DNA of 64,000 nucleotides from SpSt-398 sp041752235 (GCA_041752235.1 JBGSHM010000009.1:1-64000); one strand, 5' to 3'. Positions 1-8,555 are shown, numbered from the stretch's first letter. Numbers and translations: made by a program. Notes: generated by a model not told the origin, from the letters alone.

Positions 1-37
1 TTAGCGAACCTTTGTGCCTTTGCGCCTTCGCGGTTAT
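1..37. repeat. Partial 9-bp-period intergenic repeat
   Basis: Right half of the ACCGC...GCGGT element seen throughout this window, with the arm ending in CGCGGTTA. It is cut by the window edge and lies 7 bp beyond the polA stop codon. Confidence 0.7.
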
Positions 38-43
38 TTCTTA

Positions 44-2872
44 CTAATGTGCGTCCAGCCAATTTTCCCCCTCTCCGCACTCTGCCACACAAGGCACATC
101 ATTCGGCAACGGAAGCGCCGATTGCATATTTTCTAAAATCAAGGGTTTCAATTCTTTTGCCTCCGACCGCAGCGCATCAAATACCAATTCATCATGTACC
201 TGCATGATCATCCGGCTCTTCATTTTTTCCTTCTTCATGGCCGCATGTACTTTTTGCATGGCCAGTTTGATCATATCCGCGGCTGTTCCCTGGATGGGCG
301 AGTTGATCGCATTTCGTTCCGCAAACCCACGTACCGTAAAGTTGGCTGAATTGATATCCCGTAACCAACGCTTTCTTCCCATGAGGGTTTGTACATAACC
401 TGTCCCCCGGGCGAAGTTGATGGTATCATCCATGTACTTCTGGATATTGGCAAATTGCGTTTTATAGTTGTCAATGATCTCTTTGGCTTCGGCGCGGGAA
501 ATACCGAGGTTATCTGCCAGACCAAACGCACCCTGACCATAGATGATCCCGAAGTTTACACTCTTGGCTTTATACCTCATTTCCTTGGTCACTTCTTTCT
601 CCTCTATGCCATACACTTTTGCCGCGGTTGCCGTGTGGATGTCTTTCCCCAAACGAAAGGCCTCACACATCGCGGGGTCGCCACTGATGGCAGCCACGAT
701 TCGGAGTTCGATCTGGGAGTAGTCGGCCGAGAGCAGGATATGGTCCTTATCGCGGGGAATAAAGGCTTTCCGGATCTCCTTGCCCCGGTCGGAACGCACC
801 GGAATGTTTTGCAGGTTGGGGTTGTTACTGGCCAAACGTCCCGTTACAGCCACGGCCTGCCCATAGGTTGTGTGTACCCGGCCTGTTTTTCGGTTGATCA
901 ACTGTGGCAGGGCATCCACATAGGTGGATTTCAATTTTGTCAATTCCCGAAAGGCGAGGATATCTGCTACAATGGGATTGTTGTGTGCCAGTTTCAGCAG
1001 TACGTCTTCCCCAGTAGCGTATTGGCCTGTTTTGGTTTTCTTCGCCTTGGGGTCCAACTGAAGTTTATCAAACAACACTTCCCCCAATTGTTTCGGTGAA
1101 GCCAGGTTAAAACGCACGCCGGCTGCTTTATACACGGCTTCTTCGGCTATCTTGGCTTCGCGCTCCAGTTCTTTTGAATAGCTGTTCAGGAAATCCACAT
1201 CCACCCGTACCCCTTCGTATTCCATATCCGTCAGCACTTTCACGAGCGGGTTCTCCACCTCATAAAAAACTTTTTCCACTTCCTTTTCTTTGAGCTGGGG
1301 CAGGAATACATTTTTTAATTGAAGAGTGATATCAGCATCCTCGGCGGCATATTCTTTTATTTTCTCCAATTCCACATCCCGCATGTTTCCCTGTGTCTTT
1401 CCTTTTTTCCCGATCAGTTCTTCAATGTGTACGGGTTCGTATTGCAGGTATTGATTAGCCAGTGCATCCATGCTTCGTTTGCCATCGGGCTCGATCACAT
1501 AGTGCGCCAGCATGGTATCAAACAGGTTGCCTTTGAATTCGATCCCATACCATTTCAGCACCAGCATGTCGTATTTCAGGTTCTGACCGACCCAGGTGAT
1601 CTTATCACTTTGGAAAAGGGGTTCGAATAGGGCAAGTATCTTTTTGGTGGCTTCCTGATCAACCGGGCAGGGAACATACCAGGCCTCTCCTGGTGTAACG
1701 GCAAAGCTCATCCCAACCAATTCGGCATCATTGGCATCCAGACCAGTGGTTTCGGTATCAAAACAGATCTCGTTATGCTTCCTGAGTTCGGTTACCAGCT
1801 TCTTCATCTCGGCTTCCGTAGCTACAGCTATATAATCATGCGTAGTGTTGTGAATGTTGTTTCCGGATTCACTCACAGAAGACACGGAATCTGGCGTTTC
1901 ATCTTTGCTTGAAGAGGAGGGTGTCGGTGCAGGAGAAACAATGTTTCCAAACAGGTCCGTTTGCACCGCTTCCGGAGCAGTTTTGAATACGTTGAACTCT
2001 TCGCCCAGTAATCGCTTGCCCAGTGTTTTAAATTCCAGGTCGGCAAATACCTCTTTCAGTTTTTCTTTATCCCATTCACTCACTTTGAAGTTCTCTTCAT
2101 GAAATTCCACCGGGGCATTGGTGATAATGGTGGCCAGTTTCTTACTCATGATGGCCAGGTCCTTGCCCTGCATCACTTTCTCTCCCAGTTTCCCTTTTAT
2201 TTTATCCGCATTGGCCAGTACATTTTCCAGCGTATCATATTCTGCCAGGAGTTTGGCGGCTGTTTTTTCTCCTACACCGGGTATGCCAGGTATGTTATCC
2301 ACGGCATCGCCCATCAGGCCAAGGATATCGATGACCTGGGAGACGGTTTTGATATTCCATTTTTCACAGACTTCTTTGGGTCCGAGAATTTCCACATCTC
2401 CGCCCTGGTAGCCAGGTTTATAGATCTTGACTTTTTCGGTCACCAGTTGGCCATAGTCTTTATCCGGGGTGACCATATACACTTCATAACCGGCAGCCTC
2501 CGCTTGTTTGCTCAGGGTTCCGACCACATCATCAGCCTCAAATCCATCCACTTCCACGATCGGGATATCAAAGCCTTCGATGATCTTTTTGATGTCGGGG
2601 ATGGCAGCCAGCAGGTCTTCGGGTGCATCCTGGCGGTTGGCCTTATAGTCTTCAAAGTCTGTATGTCTTTCCGTAGGGGCGGATGTATCAAAACAAACCG
2701 CCATATGCGTAGGCTTCTGATTGTTCAGCAGGTCAAGCAGGGCGTTAGTGAATCCAAATTGGGCGTTGGTGTTCTTGCCTTTGGAGGTGATGCGGGGGCT
2801 CCGGATCAGCGCATAATAAGCACGAAAGATCAGGGCAAAGGCATCGAGGAGGAATAGCTTCTTTTCAGACAT
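44..2872 (-). CDS. polA: DNA polymerase I
   Basis: This is a full-length DNA polymerase I of 942 aa, used in Okazaki fragment processing and repair synthesis. The N-terminal ~290 residues form the 5'-nuclease domain (GDAVDNIPGIPGVGEKTA). A Ser/Thr-rich linker of about 35 residues follows. The 3'-5' exonuclease domain keeps its first acidic motif (FDTETTGLD), so proofreading is probably active. The polymerase domain has motif A (DYSQIELR), helix O (KSVNFGIIYG) and motif C (VHDE, about residues 892-895). The stop is TAG. It is the last gene of the minus-strand run and is followed by a 9-bp-type repeat. The linker contains a short 9-bp-periodic stretch at 1870-1892. Confidence 0.97.
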   Translation of the reverse strand: MSEKKLFLLDAFALIFRAYYALIRSPRITSKGKNTNAQFGFTNALLDLLNNQKPTHMAVCFDTSAPTERHTDFEDYKANRQDAPEDLLAAIPDIKKIIEGFDIPIVEVDGFEADDVVGTLSKQAEAAGYEVYMVTPDKDYGQLVTEKVKIYKPGYQGGDVEILGPKEVCEKWNIKTVSQVIDILGLMGDAVDNIPGIPGVGEKTAAKLLAEYDTLENVLANADKIKGKLGEKVMQGKDLAIMSKKLATIITNAPVEFHEENFKVSEWDKEKLKEVFADLEFKTLGKRLLGEEFNVFKTAPEAVQTDLFGNIVSPAPTPSSSSKDETPDSVSSVSESGNNIHNTTHDYIAVATEAEMKKLVTELRKHNEICFDTETTGLDANDAELVGMSFAVTPGEAWYVPCPVDQEATKKILALFEPLFQSDKITWVGQNLKYDMLVLKWYGIEFKGNLFDTMLAHYVIEPDGKRSMDALANQYLQYEPVHIEELIGKKGKTQGNMRDVELEKIKEYAAEDADITLQLKNVFLPQLKEKEVEKVFYEVENPLVKVLTDMEYEGVRVDVDFLNSYSKELEREAKIAEEAVYKAAGVRFNLASPKQLGEVLFDKLQLDPKAKKTKTGQYATGEDVLLKLAHNNPIVADILAFRELTKLKSTYVDALPQLINRKTGRVHTTYGQAVAVTGRLASNNPNLQNIPVRSDRGKEIRKAFIPRDKDHILLSADYSQIELRIVAAISGDPAMCEAFRLGKDIHTATAAKVYGIEEKEVTKEMRYKAKSVNFGIIYGQGAFGLADNLGISRAEAKEIIDNYKTQFANIQKYMDDTINFARGTGYVQTLMGRKRWLRDINSANFTVRGFAERNAINSPIQGTAADMIKLAMQKVHAAMKKEKMKSRMIMQVHDELVFDALRSEAKELKPLILENMQSALPLPNDVPCVAECGEGENWLDAH

Positions 2873-2968
2873 GAAGCTAAGATAGGAAATCCCCCGCCTC
2901 AGGGATACAAGAACGAAATTTCGTCCTGGTACCCTATGGAGGGGGATACAATGCTATCGGTAAATGTC

Positions 2969-3169
2969 TTATTTCTTAGCTACTTCTACAGCAGGCTTAA
3001 TTTCATGTCCAGCCGCATCTACGGGTTGGGTGCCGGTGTAAGCAGGGGTAGCAGTACCTACCTTGGCTACCTCATTTGCATTATCCTTATGGATAAAGTT
3101 CAGATAGAGGGCAAAGAAAAGCAGGTTGAAGGCAAAGAAGTTTACCACTTTACGGATTCTGTTCTTCAT
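2969..3169 (-). CDS. Small single-pass membrane protein, unknown function
   Basis: This 66-aa ORF starts at ATG 3169 (MKNRIRKVVNFFAFNLLFF). A longer reading from 3244 adds a low-quality N-terminus and was not preferred. It has a basic N-terminus, one hydrophobic segment at about residues 8-26, and a soluble Ala/Val/Pro-rich tail ending in KPAVEVAKK. The pattern fits a small inner-membrane protein with a periplasmic or cytoplasmic tail. I do not recognise a family. It lies between polA and the TIR-STING gene, and the repeat at 3281-3350 separates it from the latter, so cotranscription is uncertain. Confidence 0.6.
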   Translation of the reverse strand: MKNRIRKVVNFFAFNLLFFALYLNFIHKDNANEVAKVGTATPAYTGTQPVDAAGHEIKPAVEVAKK

Positions 3170-3280
3170 AATTTTGGATTTTTGGGTACTGTTTAAAACG
3201 AGAATCAGGTGGGCATATTGCCTGAAGATGGATATTGGGGGCATTTACGATATGTTGACTCGTAGATGTACGAGATTTAT

Positions 3281-3350
3281 TTTACCGCGAAGTCACGAGG
3301 GCGCCAGGATACTTAGCGTCCTTTGTGTCCTGGCGCTATGGCGGTGAATT
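3281..3350. repeat. 9-bp-period palindromic intergenic repeat
   Basis: An imperfect palindrome bounded by ACCGC and GCGGT, with inner arms GCGCCAGGA (3301-3309) and TCCTGGCGC (3328-3336). It ends about 13 bp from the TIR-STING stop codon. Confidence 0.85.
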
Positions 3351-3362
3351 CTTTTTTTATCC

Positions 3363-4658
3363 CTAACCCGGAAGTTGGAGCCTGGTTTCAGTAATGAATT
3401 CTTCCCAACTAATCAATCTCACCAGATCCTTTATTCTTTCTTTTCCTGGTACGGAAGCTGCTTCATGAATGATGTGCTGAATGGCTTTGACAAAATTCCT
3501 TCTTTCTTTTTCCGATAGCAGTTCACGGATATCCTTGTGCTCGGTGGTCATATGAATGGCCTCGATGGAGGAATTCATGGTAGTTGGAATATCATAGATC
3601 ACAAAAGGGCCACTATCAGTTGCGCTTTCCTTGAAATAATACACTGTTTTTGGTCGCTCGCCCATGAGCGGGATGGAACCGGTGTCAAATTCAGGACGGC
3701 TGAGGATGGGTTTGAAATCCTCGTATTGGGCCATGACAAGATCATCGGGGATGACGATGCGAATCTCGGTCATGGACTTTGCCTTCAGCAGATCCATCAT
3801 TTTCTTTACACCCGGATCATCCTGTGCCAGGGCATGAAAGGAGTGGAGGGTTTTATGGTCATCCGTATGCGGGAAATGGATATGGTGTAGGCTATGAAGT
3901 ATGCGCCCCAGGAAATTTTTAAAGTATCCCTTTGCGAGTGAAGTGGAAGGAAGAAAACCCAGGCTGACCTCCTGGTTGCGCTGCAACATACGTTCACTCA
4001 AATGGGCAATGGTGCGGGCCAGGTCTTCGTCATCAAAGGCTGCAACTTCGCCTTTTGATTTTACATGATCTAAAAAGCGGCCCCGGTAACTGTGTGCTTC
4101 AATGGAAAAACGACGGGCTTTTCTGCCGGTAGGTTGCTGGTCATCAAAATTCTCTTTGAGGTCGGTAAAAAAGTAGTCAATGAATTCGCGTACATCATCA
4201 TCATAGAGAATAAAACTCTTTTCGGCACCCAATCTTCCCAGGAAAAGTCCAAATTCAAACACCACATTGTGTCGGGTAGCATAGGCTTTTAACGGCTCAC
4301 CACTTTCGAGTTCGGTCCTTGTCTGACTAATGAGTTCATCATCGGGCGTAAAAACAAAGATGGCATAGTCATAGATATCGGTAAAGTTCTTGAGTTGTTC
4401 GGCATTGGTGAGTGAATCACCATCTGCATCTTTTTGTCCGAAAATATCCATCTTCCAGGTGTCTACTTCAAACAGGGCCGGGTCAAAAAGTGATTGGATC
4501 TTTTTCGCCACCACATGCGATTCGGTAGCGCTGCCAATGAAGACACTGGGTTTGGTTTTCTTGTGGGCAAGATTTTTTACCGTAGTCTCATGAGATTTGA
4601 GCACGCCTGACGGGGCATCAATAAAGGCCTTGTCAATCCTGACATTTTTCTTAGCCAT
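3363..4658 (-). CDS. TIR-STING fusion protein (CBASS-type NADase effector)
   Basis: A 431-aa protein with two recognisable parts. Residues ~36-165 are a TIR-like domain of the Cap12/STING-associated type: VFIGSATES, YDYAIFVFTPDD, then NVVFEFGLFLG, where Glu135 aligns with the catalytic NADase Glu. Residues ~233-431 match prokaryotic STING: LGFLPSTSLAKGYFKNFL (cf. LLPSTALAIGYY in Sphingobacterium STING as I recall it), EIRIVIPDDL, the ligand-pocket motif YDIPTT (355-360), and a C-terminal NFVKAIQHII helix. In known homologues cyclic di-GMP binding drives filament assembly and NAD+ depletion. The gene starts 5 bp after the deaminase gene, so the two are almost certainly cotranscribed. Unlike known TIR-STING loci, no CD-NTase gene is adjacent. 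The first ~35 residues are an extra N-terminal extension. Confidence 0.9.
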   Translation of the reverse strand: MAKKNVRIDKAFIDAPSGVLKSHETTVKNLAHKKTKPSVFIGSATESHVVAKKIQSLFDPALFEVDTWKMDIFGQKDADGDSLTNAEQLKNFTDIYDYAIFVFTPDDELISQTRTELESGEPLKAYATRHNVVFEFGLFLGRLGAEKSFILYDDDVREFIDYFFTDLKENFDDQQPTGRKARRFSIEAHSYRGRFLDHVKSKGEVAAFDDEDLARTIAHLSERMLQRNQEVSLGFLPSTSLAKGYFKNFLGRILHSLHHIHFPHTDDHKTLHSFHALAQDDPGVKKMMDLLKAKSMTEIRIVIPDDLVMAQYEDFKPILSRPEFDTGSIPLMGERPKTVYYFKESATDSGPFVIYDIPTTMNSSIEAIHMTTEHKDIRELLSEKERRNFVKAIQHIIHEAASVPGKERIKDLVRLISWEEFITETRLQLPG

Positions 4659-4663
4659 AGTAT

Positions 4664-5308
4664 TCAGGTTGAATGGTAGAAGTGAAGGGCTTGTTCAAGT
4701 ATTTTCTTGGTCTCATCCAATACGGGCACAAAGCCCAGAAATGCCTTTTCAGCTGATTCAAAAATCACGCGCGCCTTTTCGGAGGCCAGGAATTTAGCCA
4801 GTATTTTCTCTTCAGCAGTTTGCAGGTAATCCTGATAGGCTGCATCCAACTGCGAACAAATGGAAAGTGTGGATGGACTGGCGACAACTGTCCGTGGATG
4901 TTCAGGCACACCTGACCCATCAAAAAGGCGTTCGAATGCTTTGGTATACGCCACATCGTGTTGTCCATATACCACCCGGTCGATCGAGGTCATGGTGATC
5001 ATCCCGGCACACATGATACAGGGCTCCAGGGTAACATAAAGCGAGAATCCATCGAGGAGGAAGCTCCGTGTTTGCTCGAGATAGCGGGTAATGACCCTTA
5101 CTTCGCCATGTTGGGTGGCATTGCCGGTGGAGTTGACACAATTGAGGTCATAGGCCACGGGTTTATCGTTGGGGTCGACCAGGAGCGCACCGATATTATA
5201 ACCTCTTCGTTGCGCAAAGGGAATGGTATCGGGTTGCCAGGCGCGATACACGAGGGCGTAGGCGAGGAGGGAGAGGATGTCGTCGCGTTCTGTATTGGGC
5301 TGGGGCAT
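4664..5308 (-). CDS. Nucleoside/nucleotide deaminase-like protein next to TIR-STING
   Basis: A 214-aa protein of the cytidine-deaminase fold. The zinc site is complete: His67-Gly-Glu69 (TQHGEVRVI) and Pro96-Cys97-x-x-Cys100 (LEPCIMCAG). The core spans about residues 15-150, and a helical C-terminal extension of ~65 residues is unlike housekeeping TadA or dCMP deaminase. The substrate cannot be told from sequence; a free nucleotide, a cyclic dinucleotide or RNA are all possible. It is 5 bp upstream of the TIR-STING gene on the same strand, which makes it a probable component of that system rather than a metabolic enzyme. HGE replaces the more common HAE. Confidence 0.85.
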   Translation of the reverse strand: MPQPNTERDDILSLLAYALVYRAWQPDTIPFAQRRGYNIGALLVDPNDKPVAYDLNCVNSTGNATQHGEVRVITRYLEQTRSFLLDGFSLYVTLEPCIMCAGMITMTSIDRVVYGQHDVAYTKAFERLFDGSGVPEHPRTVVASPSTLSICSQLDAAYQDYLQTAEEKILAKFLASEKARVIFESAEKAFLGFVPVLDETKKILEQALHFYHST

Positions 5309-5330
5309 TTGACTTTGAAATTACTGATTT

Positions 5331-5412
5331 ACCGCCAGGGCGCGAGGGCGGAAGGTTAGGGGAGGTTTGGTTTCTCGCAGCGTTCGCTAAGACCTTGGCG
5401 GGCGCTGCGAGA
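5331..5412. repeat. 9-bp-type intergenic repeat with perfect hairpin
   Basis: Starts with ACCGCCAGGGCGCGAGGGCG. The right part is a perfect 10-bp inverted repeat, TCTCGCAGCG (5373-5382) and CGCTGCGAGA (5403-5412). It lies 8 bp beyond the stop of the membrane-protein gene. The A-run is on the wrong side for a minus-strand terminator, so read-through into the deaminase gene is possible. Confidence 0.8.
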
Positions 5413-5420
5413 AAAAAAAA

Positions 5421-5861
5421 TTAGAGCTTTCCAGCCAGTTTCATAATAATACCTCCGGTAATCAGTAGCAATAGAGGTATATAAAAATAACTAACCGCCC
5501 CGGTCATCATGGTGGCTGTTGTGCCTTTTATTTCTTTCTGAATATTCTGCGGGTTCAAACTGTATTGTAGTCTTTCTTTGGCTTGCGGGTCACGAATGGC
5601 GTTGTCATACAGTTTTCGGAAGGCCCTTTCCTGTTTTAAATAATAGGCATCCAACCACCAGAAGGGGATAAGGATGCCCAGCATCATGATGAGATAGTAC
5701 ACACCGCTTTTATCGGCGAGGATGACATCTTTTCCAAAGGCCAGCAGGCCGGATACGAGGGTCATGGCCCAACCTTTGACGAGAAAGGAGTTGTTGGCCA
5801 TGCGGTTGATGATGGACTGAATGATGTCGAGTTCTTTGTGGAGGTTGGCGTGGGGTTCCAT
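5421..5861 (-). CDS. Small multi-pass membrane protein of the TIR-STING cassette
   Basis: A 146-aa protein with a soluble N-terminus (HKELDIIQSIINRMANNSF), two close hydrophobic segments at about residues 30-48 and 55-71, a charged loop (LDAYYLKQERAFRKLYDNA) and a C-terminal hydrophobic segment at about 117-142. The NRMANNSFLVKGW and QERAFRKLYD motifs recall a small membrane-protein family that I believe recurs beside defence genes, though I cannot name it with certainty. It is the first gene of the same-strand trio, 112 bp before the deaminase gene with a repeat between them. It may anchor or regulate the TIR-STING/deaminase pair, or be a membrane-acting partner. This role is inferred from context only. 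Confidence 0.7.
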   Translation of the reverse strand: MEPHANLHKELDIIQSIINRMANNSFLVKGWAMTLVSGLLAFGKDVILADKSGVYYLIMMLGILIPFWWLDAYYLKQERAFRKLYDNAIRDPQAKERLQYSLNPQNIQKEIKGTTATMMTGAVSYFYIPLLLLITGGIIMKLAGKL

Positions 5862-5884
5862 GGGATTGAAGTTAGTTTTTTTTT

Positions 5885-5957
5885 AACCGCCAAGACACCA
5901 GGACGCTAAGGAGCGCCAGGAAATAGCGTAAAATGGCGCCCTGGTGTCTTGGCAGTA
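5885..5957. repeat. 9-bp-period palindromic intergenic repeat
   Basis: An imperfect palindrome with a perfect 14-bp outer stem: GCCAAGACACCAGG (5889-5902) and CCTGGTGTCTTGGC (5940-5953). It ends within 10 bp of the uvrB stop codon and separates uvrB from the membrane-protein gene. Confidence 0.88.
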
Positions 5958-5962
5958 AAGCC

Positions 5963-8002
5963 CTACCCCTTCATTTCTTCCAGCTTCTTCTGCATCCCAA
6001 ACATTTCATCCCTAAGTCTTGCGGCTTCCATGAAGTCGAGGTCGCGGGCGGCTTTTTCCATATCCTTTCGAATATGCGCAATGGCTTTTTCCAATTGCGG
6101 GATGGTCTTGTACTCCACTTGTTCGTCAGCCGCTACGGCAACCAGTTCACCATCGGGGGCCAGGGCATAGGGGTTTGCGGGGTCATAGCCTTTGATGTCG
6201 AGTACAGAGGTTTGTTTGAATACCTGTTCCTTGGTTTTGATGATGGTACGGGGGGTGATATTGTGTTCAATATTATAGGCGATCTGTTTTTCGCGGCGGC
6301 GGGTGGTCTCATCAATGGTCTTCCGCATGCTGTCGGTCATTTTATCGGCATAGAAGATCACGAGTCCGTCCACATTCCGGGCGGCACGACCAGCCGTCTG
6401 TGTCAATGATTTTTCATTGCGCAAAAAACCTTCTTTGTCTGCATCGAGGATGGCGACCAGCGAGACTTCCGGAAGATCAAGTCCTTCCCGAAGGAGGTTG
6501 ACCCCTACAAGCACATCAATATCTCCCAGCCGTAATTGCCGAAGGATCTCCACACGGTCCAGTGTATGCACTTCGCTGTGAATGTATTTGGATTTGATAT
6601 TGATCCGATGCAGGTATTTGTCCATTTCCTCGGCCATGCGTTTGGTCAGGGTGGTTACGAGTACACGGTCCCCTTTCTTGATACGCCGGTCAATTTCATC
6701 CAACAGGTCATCGATCTGGTTGACACTGGGTCTTATTTCAATGGGCGGGTCGAGCAGACCGGTGGGGCGTACTACTTGTTCCACTACTATACCACCCGTT
6801 TTCTCCAATTCATAATCATCGGGGGTGGCGCTTACATAGATGACTTGGTTCACGAGTGATTCAAACTCATGAAAGTTAAGGGGTCGGTTATCCAGCGCCG
6901 AGGGGAGGCGGAAGCCATAATCCACCAATACCAGTTTTCGGCTACGGTCACCACCATACATGCCACTTACCTGCGGGATGGTCTGGTGGCTTTCATCGAT
7001 GACACAGAGAAAGTCTTTCGGAAAATAATCCAATAAGCAGAAGGGGCGGGTACCTGGCCTGCGCCGGTCAAAGAACCGGGAATAGTTTTCAATGCCGTTA
7101 CAGTATCCAAGCTCGCGAATCATTTCCAGGTCGTATTCCACTCGCTCCTTGACACGTTGTGCCTCAATGAATTTATTATTGCTTTTAAAATAATCTACCT
7201 GGGCCTGCATTTCGTCCTGGATCTCATAGATCACCTGTTGTAAAATATCCTTTGGCGCGAGATAAAGATTAGCCGGGAATATAGCCGCATTTTCCATCAA
7301 CCCGATCCTTTTTCCCGAGTTGATCTCAATGCTTTCGATCTCCTCGATCTCATCGCCAAAGAAGGTGATGCGGTAGCCATAGTCCACATAGGGCAGGTTG
7401 ATGTCTACGGTATCTCCTTTTACCCGAAAGGTGCCGCGATTGAATTCAAGGGTAGTTCGGGAATAGAGGGAGTTAACCAGGGCATGTAAGAATCCCTGTC
7501 GGGAAATGGTCAATCCTTTATGAATACGGATGATCCCGTTCTCATAATCCGTCGGGTTTCCCATACCGTAGATACAGCTTACCGAGGCCACTACGATGAT
7601 ATCTCGTCGGCCACTGAGCAGCGAGCTGGTGGCGCGGAGTCGAAGTTTATCCAACTCCTCGTTGATATTGAGGTCCTTTTCAATATAGGTATCCGAGACG
7701 GGTAGATAGGCTTCGGGTTGGTAGTAGTCGTAGTAGCTGACAAAATATTCTACCGCGTTTTCCGGAAAGAAGTGGCGGAACTCGCCGTATAGCTGGGCGA
7801 CCAATGTTTTGTTATGGGTTAGCACCAGGGTGGGGCGTTGCACATTCTGGATGAGATTGGCAATGGTGTAGGTTTTACCACTACCGGTTACGCCGAGTAG
7901 TACCTGATGTTTCTCTCCATTCAATATGCCTTCGGTCAATTGTTCGATGGCCTGTGGTTGGTCACCGGCGGGGGGGAAGGGGGTATGGAGTTTGAAGGAC
8001 AT
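5963..8002 (-). CDS. uvrB: Excinuclease ABC subunit B
   Basis: A 679-aa UvrB, the damage-verifying helicase-like subunit of nucleotide excision repair. Walker A is GVTGSGKT (residues 37-44). The beta-hairpin region reads YYDYYQPEAYLPVSDTYIEK. Helicase motifs include DESHQT, YVSATPDDYE and the motif VI region TAGRAARN. The C-terminal UVR motif (about residues 635-675, DLDFMEAARLRDEM), which contacts UvrA/UvrC, is present. Length and motif order are standard. It is followed by the TIR-STING cassette on the same strand, separated by a palindromic repeat. Confidence 0.98.
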   Translation of the reverse strand: MSFKLHTPFPPAGDQPQAIEQLTEGILNGEKHQVLLGVTGSGKTYTIANLIQNVQRPTLVLTHNKTLVAQLYGEFRHFFPENAVEYFVSYYDYYQPEAYLPVSDTYIEKDLNINEELDKLRLRATSSLLSGRRDIIVVASVSCIYGMGNPTDYENGIIRIHKGLTISRQGFLHALVNSLYSRTTLEFNRGTFRVKGDTVDINLPYVDYGYRITFFGDEIEEIESIEINSGKRIGLMENAAIFPANLYLAPKDILQQVIYEIQDEMQAQVDYFKSNNKFIEAQRVKERVEYDLEMIRELGYCNGIENYSRFFDRRRPGTRPFCLLDYFPKDFLCVIDESHQTIPQVSGMYGGDRSRKLVLVDYGFRLPSALDNRPLNFHEFESLVNQVIYVSATPDDYELEKTGGIVVEQVVRPTGLLDPPIEIRPSVNQIDDLLDEIDRRIKKGDRVLVTTLTKRMAEEMDKYLHRINIKSKYIHSEVHTLDRVEILRQLRLGDIDVLVGVNLLREGLDLPEVSLVAILDADKEGFLRNEKSLTQTAGRAARNVDGLVIFYADKMTDSMRKTIDETTRRREKQIAYNIEHNITPRTIIKTKEQVFKQTSVLDIKGYDPANPYALAPDGELVAVAADEQVEYKTIPQLEKAIAHIRKDMEKAARDLDFMEAARLRDEMFGMQKKLEEMKG

Positions 8003-8030
8003 GATTTTCTATTTGTAGAGTTTGGTTGGG

Positions 8031-8102
8031 GGTCCAGGGTCCGAAGTCCGAGGATGGGAGTCCGACTCCCGACTCCGGACCCCCGACCTCCGACCTCCGA
8101 CC
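8031..8102. repeat. 7-bp-period intergenic repeat (CGACCTC / GTCCGAG type)
   Basis: The run around 8079-8102 repeats CGACCTC three times, and the left side carries the opposite-sense GTCCGAG/AGTCCGA units, so the element is partly palindromic. It abuts the mgsA stop codon. Confidence 0.7.
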
Positions 8103-8555
8103 TCATCCAACACTTCTCCGAATATAAGCCGAGTAATCCGGCAAAATAGCTTCATATTCTTGATGCATCAGGGGTGAGGTCAGGATAAAATCGGCGGTGG
8201 CGCGGTCGCAGGCTACGGGGATATTCCATGTAGCGGCTACGCGGAGCAGGGCTTTGATATCCGGGTCATGCGGTTGTGCTTCCATGGGGTCCCAGAAGAA
8301 GATCAGGATATCGATCTTGCCTTCTGCAATGGCGGCACCGATCTGTTGGTCACCACCCAGTGGACCGCTCAGGAATGTGCTGACCGACTGGTCCAGGGCT
8401 TTTTCCAATAAGGCCCCGGTAGTTCCGGTGGCATATAGCCGGTGTTTATTGAGCACCGTTTTATTGTACACAGCCCAATCCACCAACTCTTTTTTCTTGT
8501 TGTCATGCGCCACCAGGGCTACCCTTTTCTTGGCGTTCATGATTCTTGTACTCAT
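8103..8555 (-). CDS. mgsA: Methylglyoxal synthase
   Basis: A 150-aa cytosolic enzyme converting dihydroxyacetone phosphate to methylglyoxal and phosphate, a bypass of lower glycolysis under phosphate limitation. It has the family motifs VALVAHDNKKKELV, ATGTTG, SGPLGGDQQIGA with Asp69 as the likely catalytic base, and DPMEAQPHDPDIKALLR near the C-terminus. Length matches the family. ATG at 8555 is used; an internal Met6 is also plausible because homologues often begin close to it. It stands alone between uvrB and the yceI pair. Confidence 0.95.
   Translation of the reverse strand: MSTRIMNAKKRVALVAHDNKKKELVDWAVYNKTVLNKHRLYATGTTGALLEKALDQSVSTFLSGPLGGDQQIGAAIAEGKIDILIFFWDPMEAQPHDPDIKALLRVAATWNIPVACDRATADFILTSPLMHQEYEAILPDYSAYIRRSVG

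Noticed and set aside
389..1099. Plus-strand ORF (236 codons) opposite polA
   Set aside because: Antisense shadow of the polymerase domain; Cys/His/Phe-rich composition and no neighbouring promoter.
2099..2857. Long plus-strand ORF (252 codons) opposite polA
   Set aside because: It lies wholly within the highly supported polA gene, and its translation has no signal of a real family. It is a shadow of polA codon bias.
5331..5412. Hairpin considered as a terminator of the membrane-protein gene
   Set aside because: For minus-strand transcription the T-run would have to lie left of the stem; the A-run lies on the right. It may stop nothing.
3363..5861. Search for a CD-NTase in or near the TIR-STING cassette
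   Set aside because: None of the neighbouring proteins (polA, 66-aa protein, deaminase, membrane protein, uvrB) has the GS-x(9)-DxD nucleotidyltransferase pattern. The absence is itself reported as a finding.
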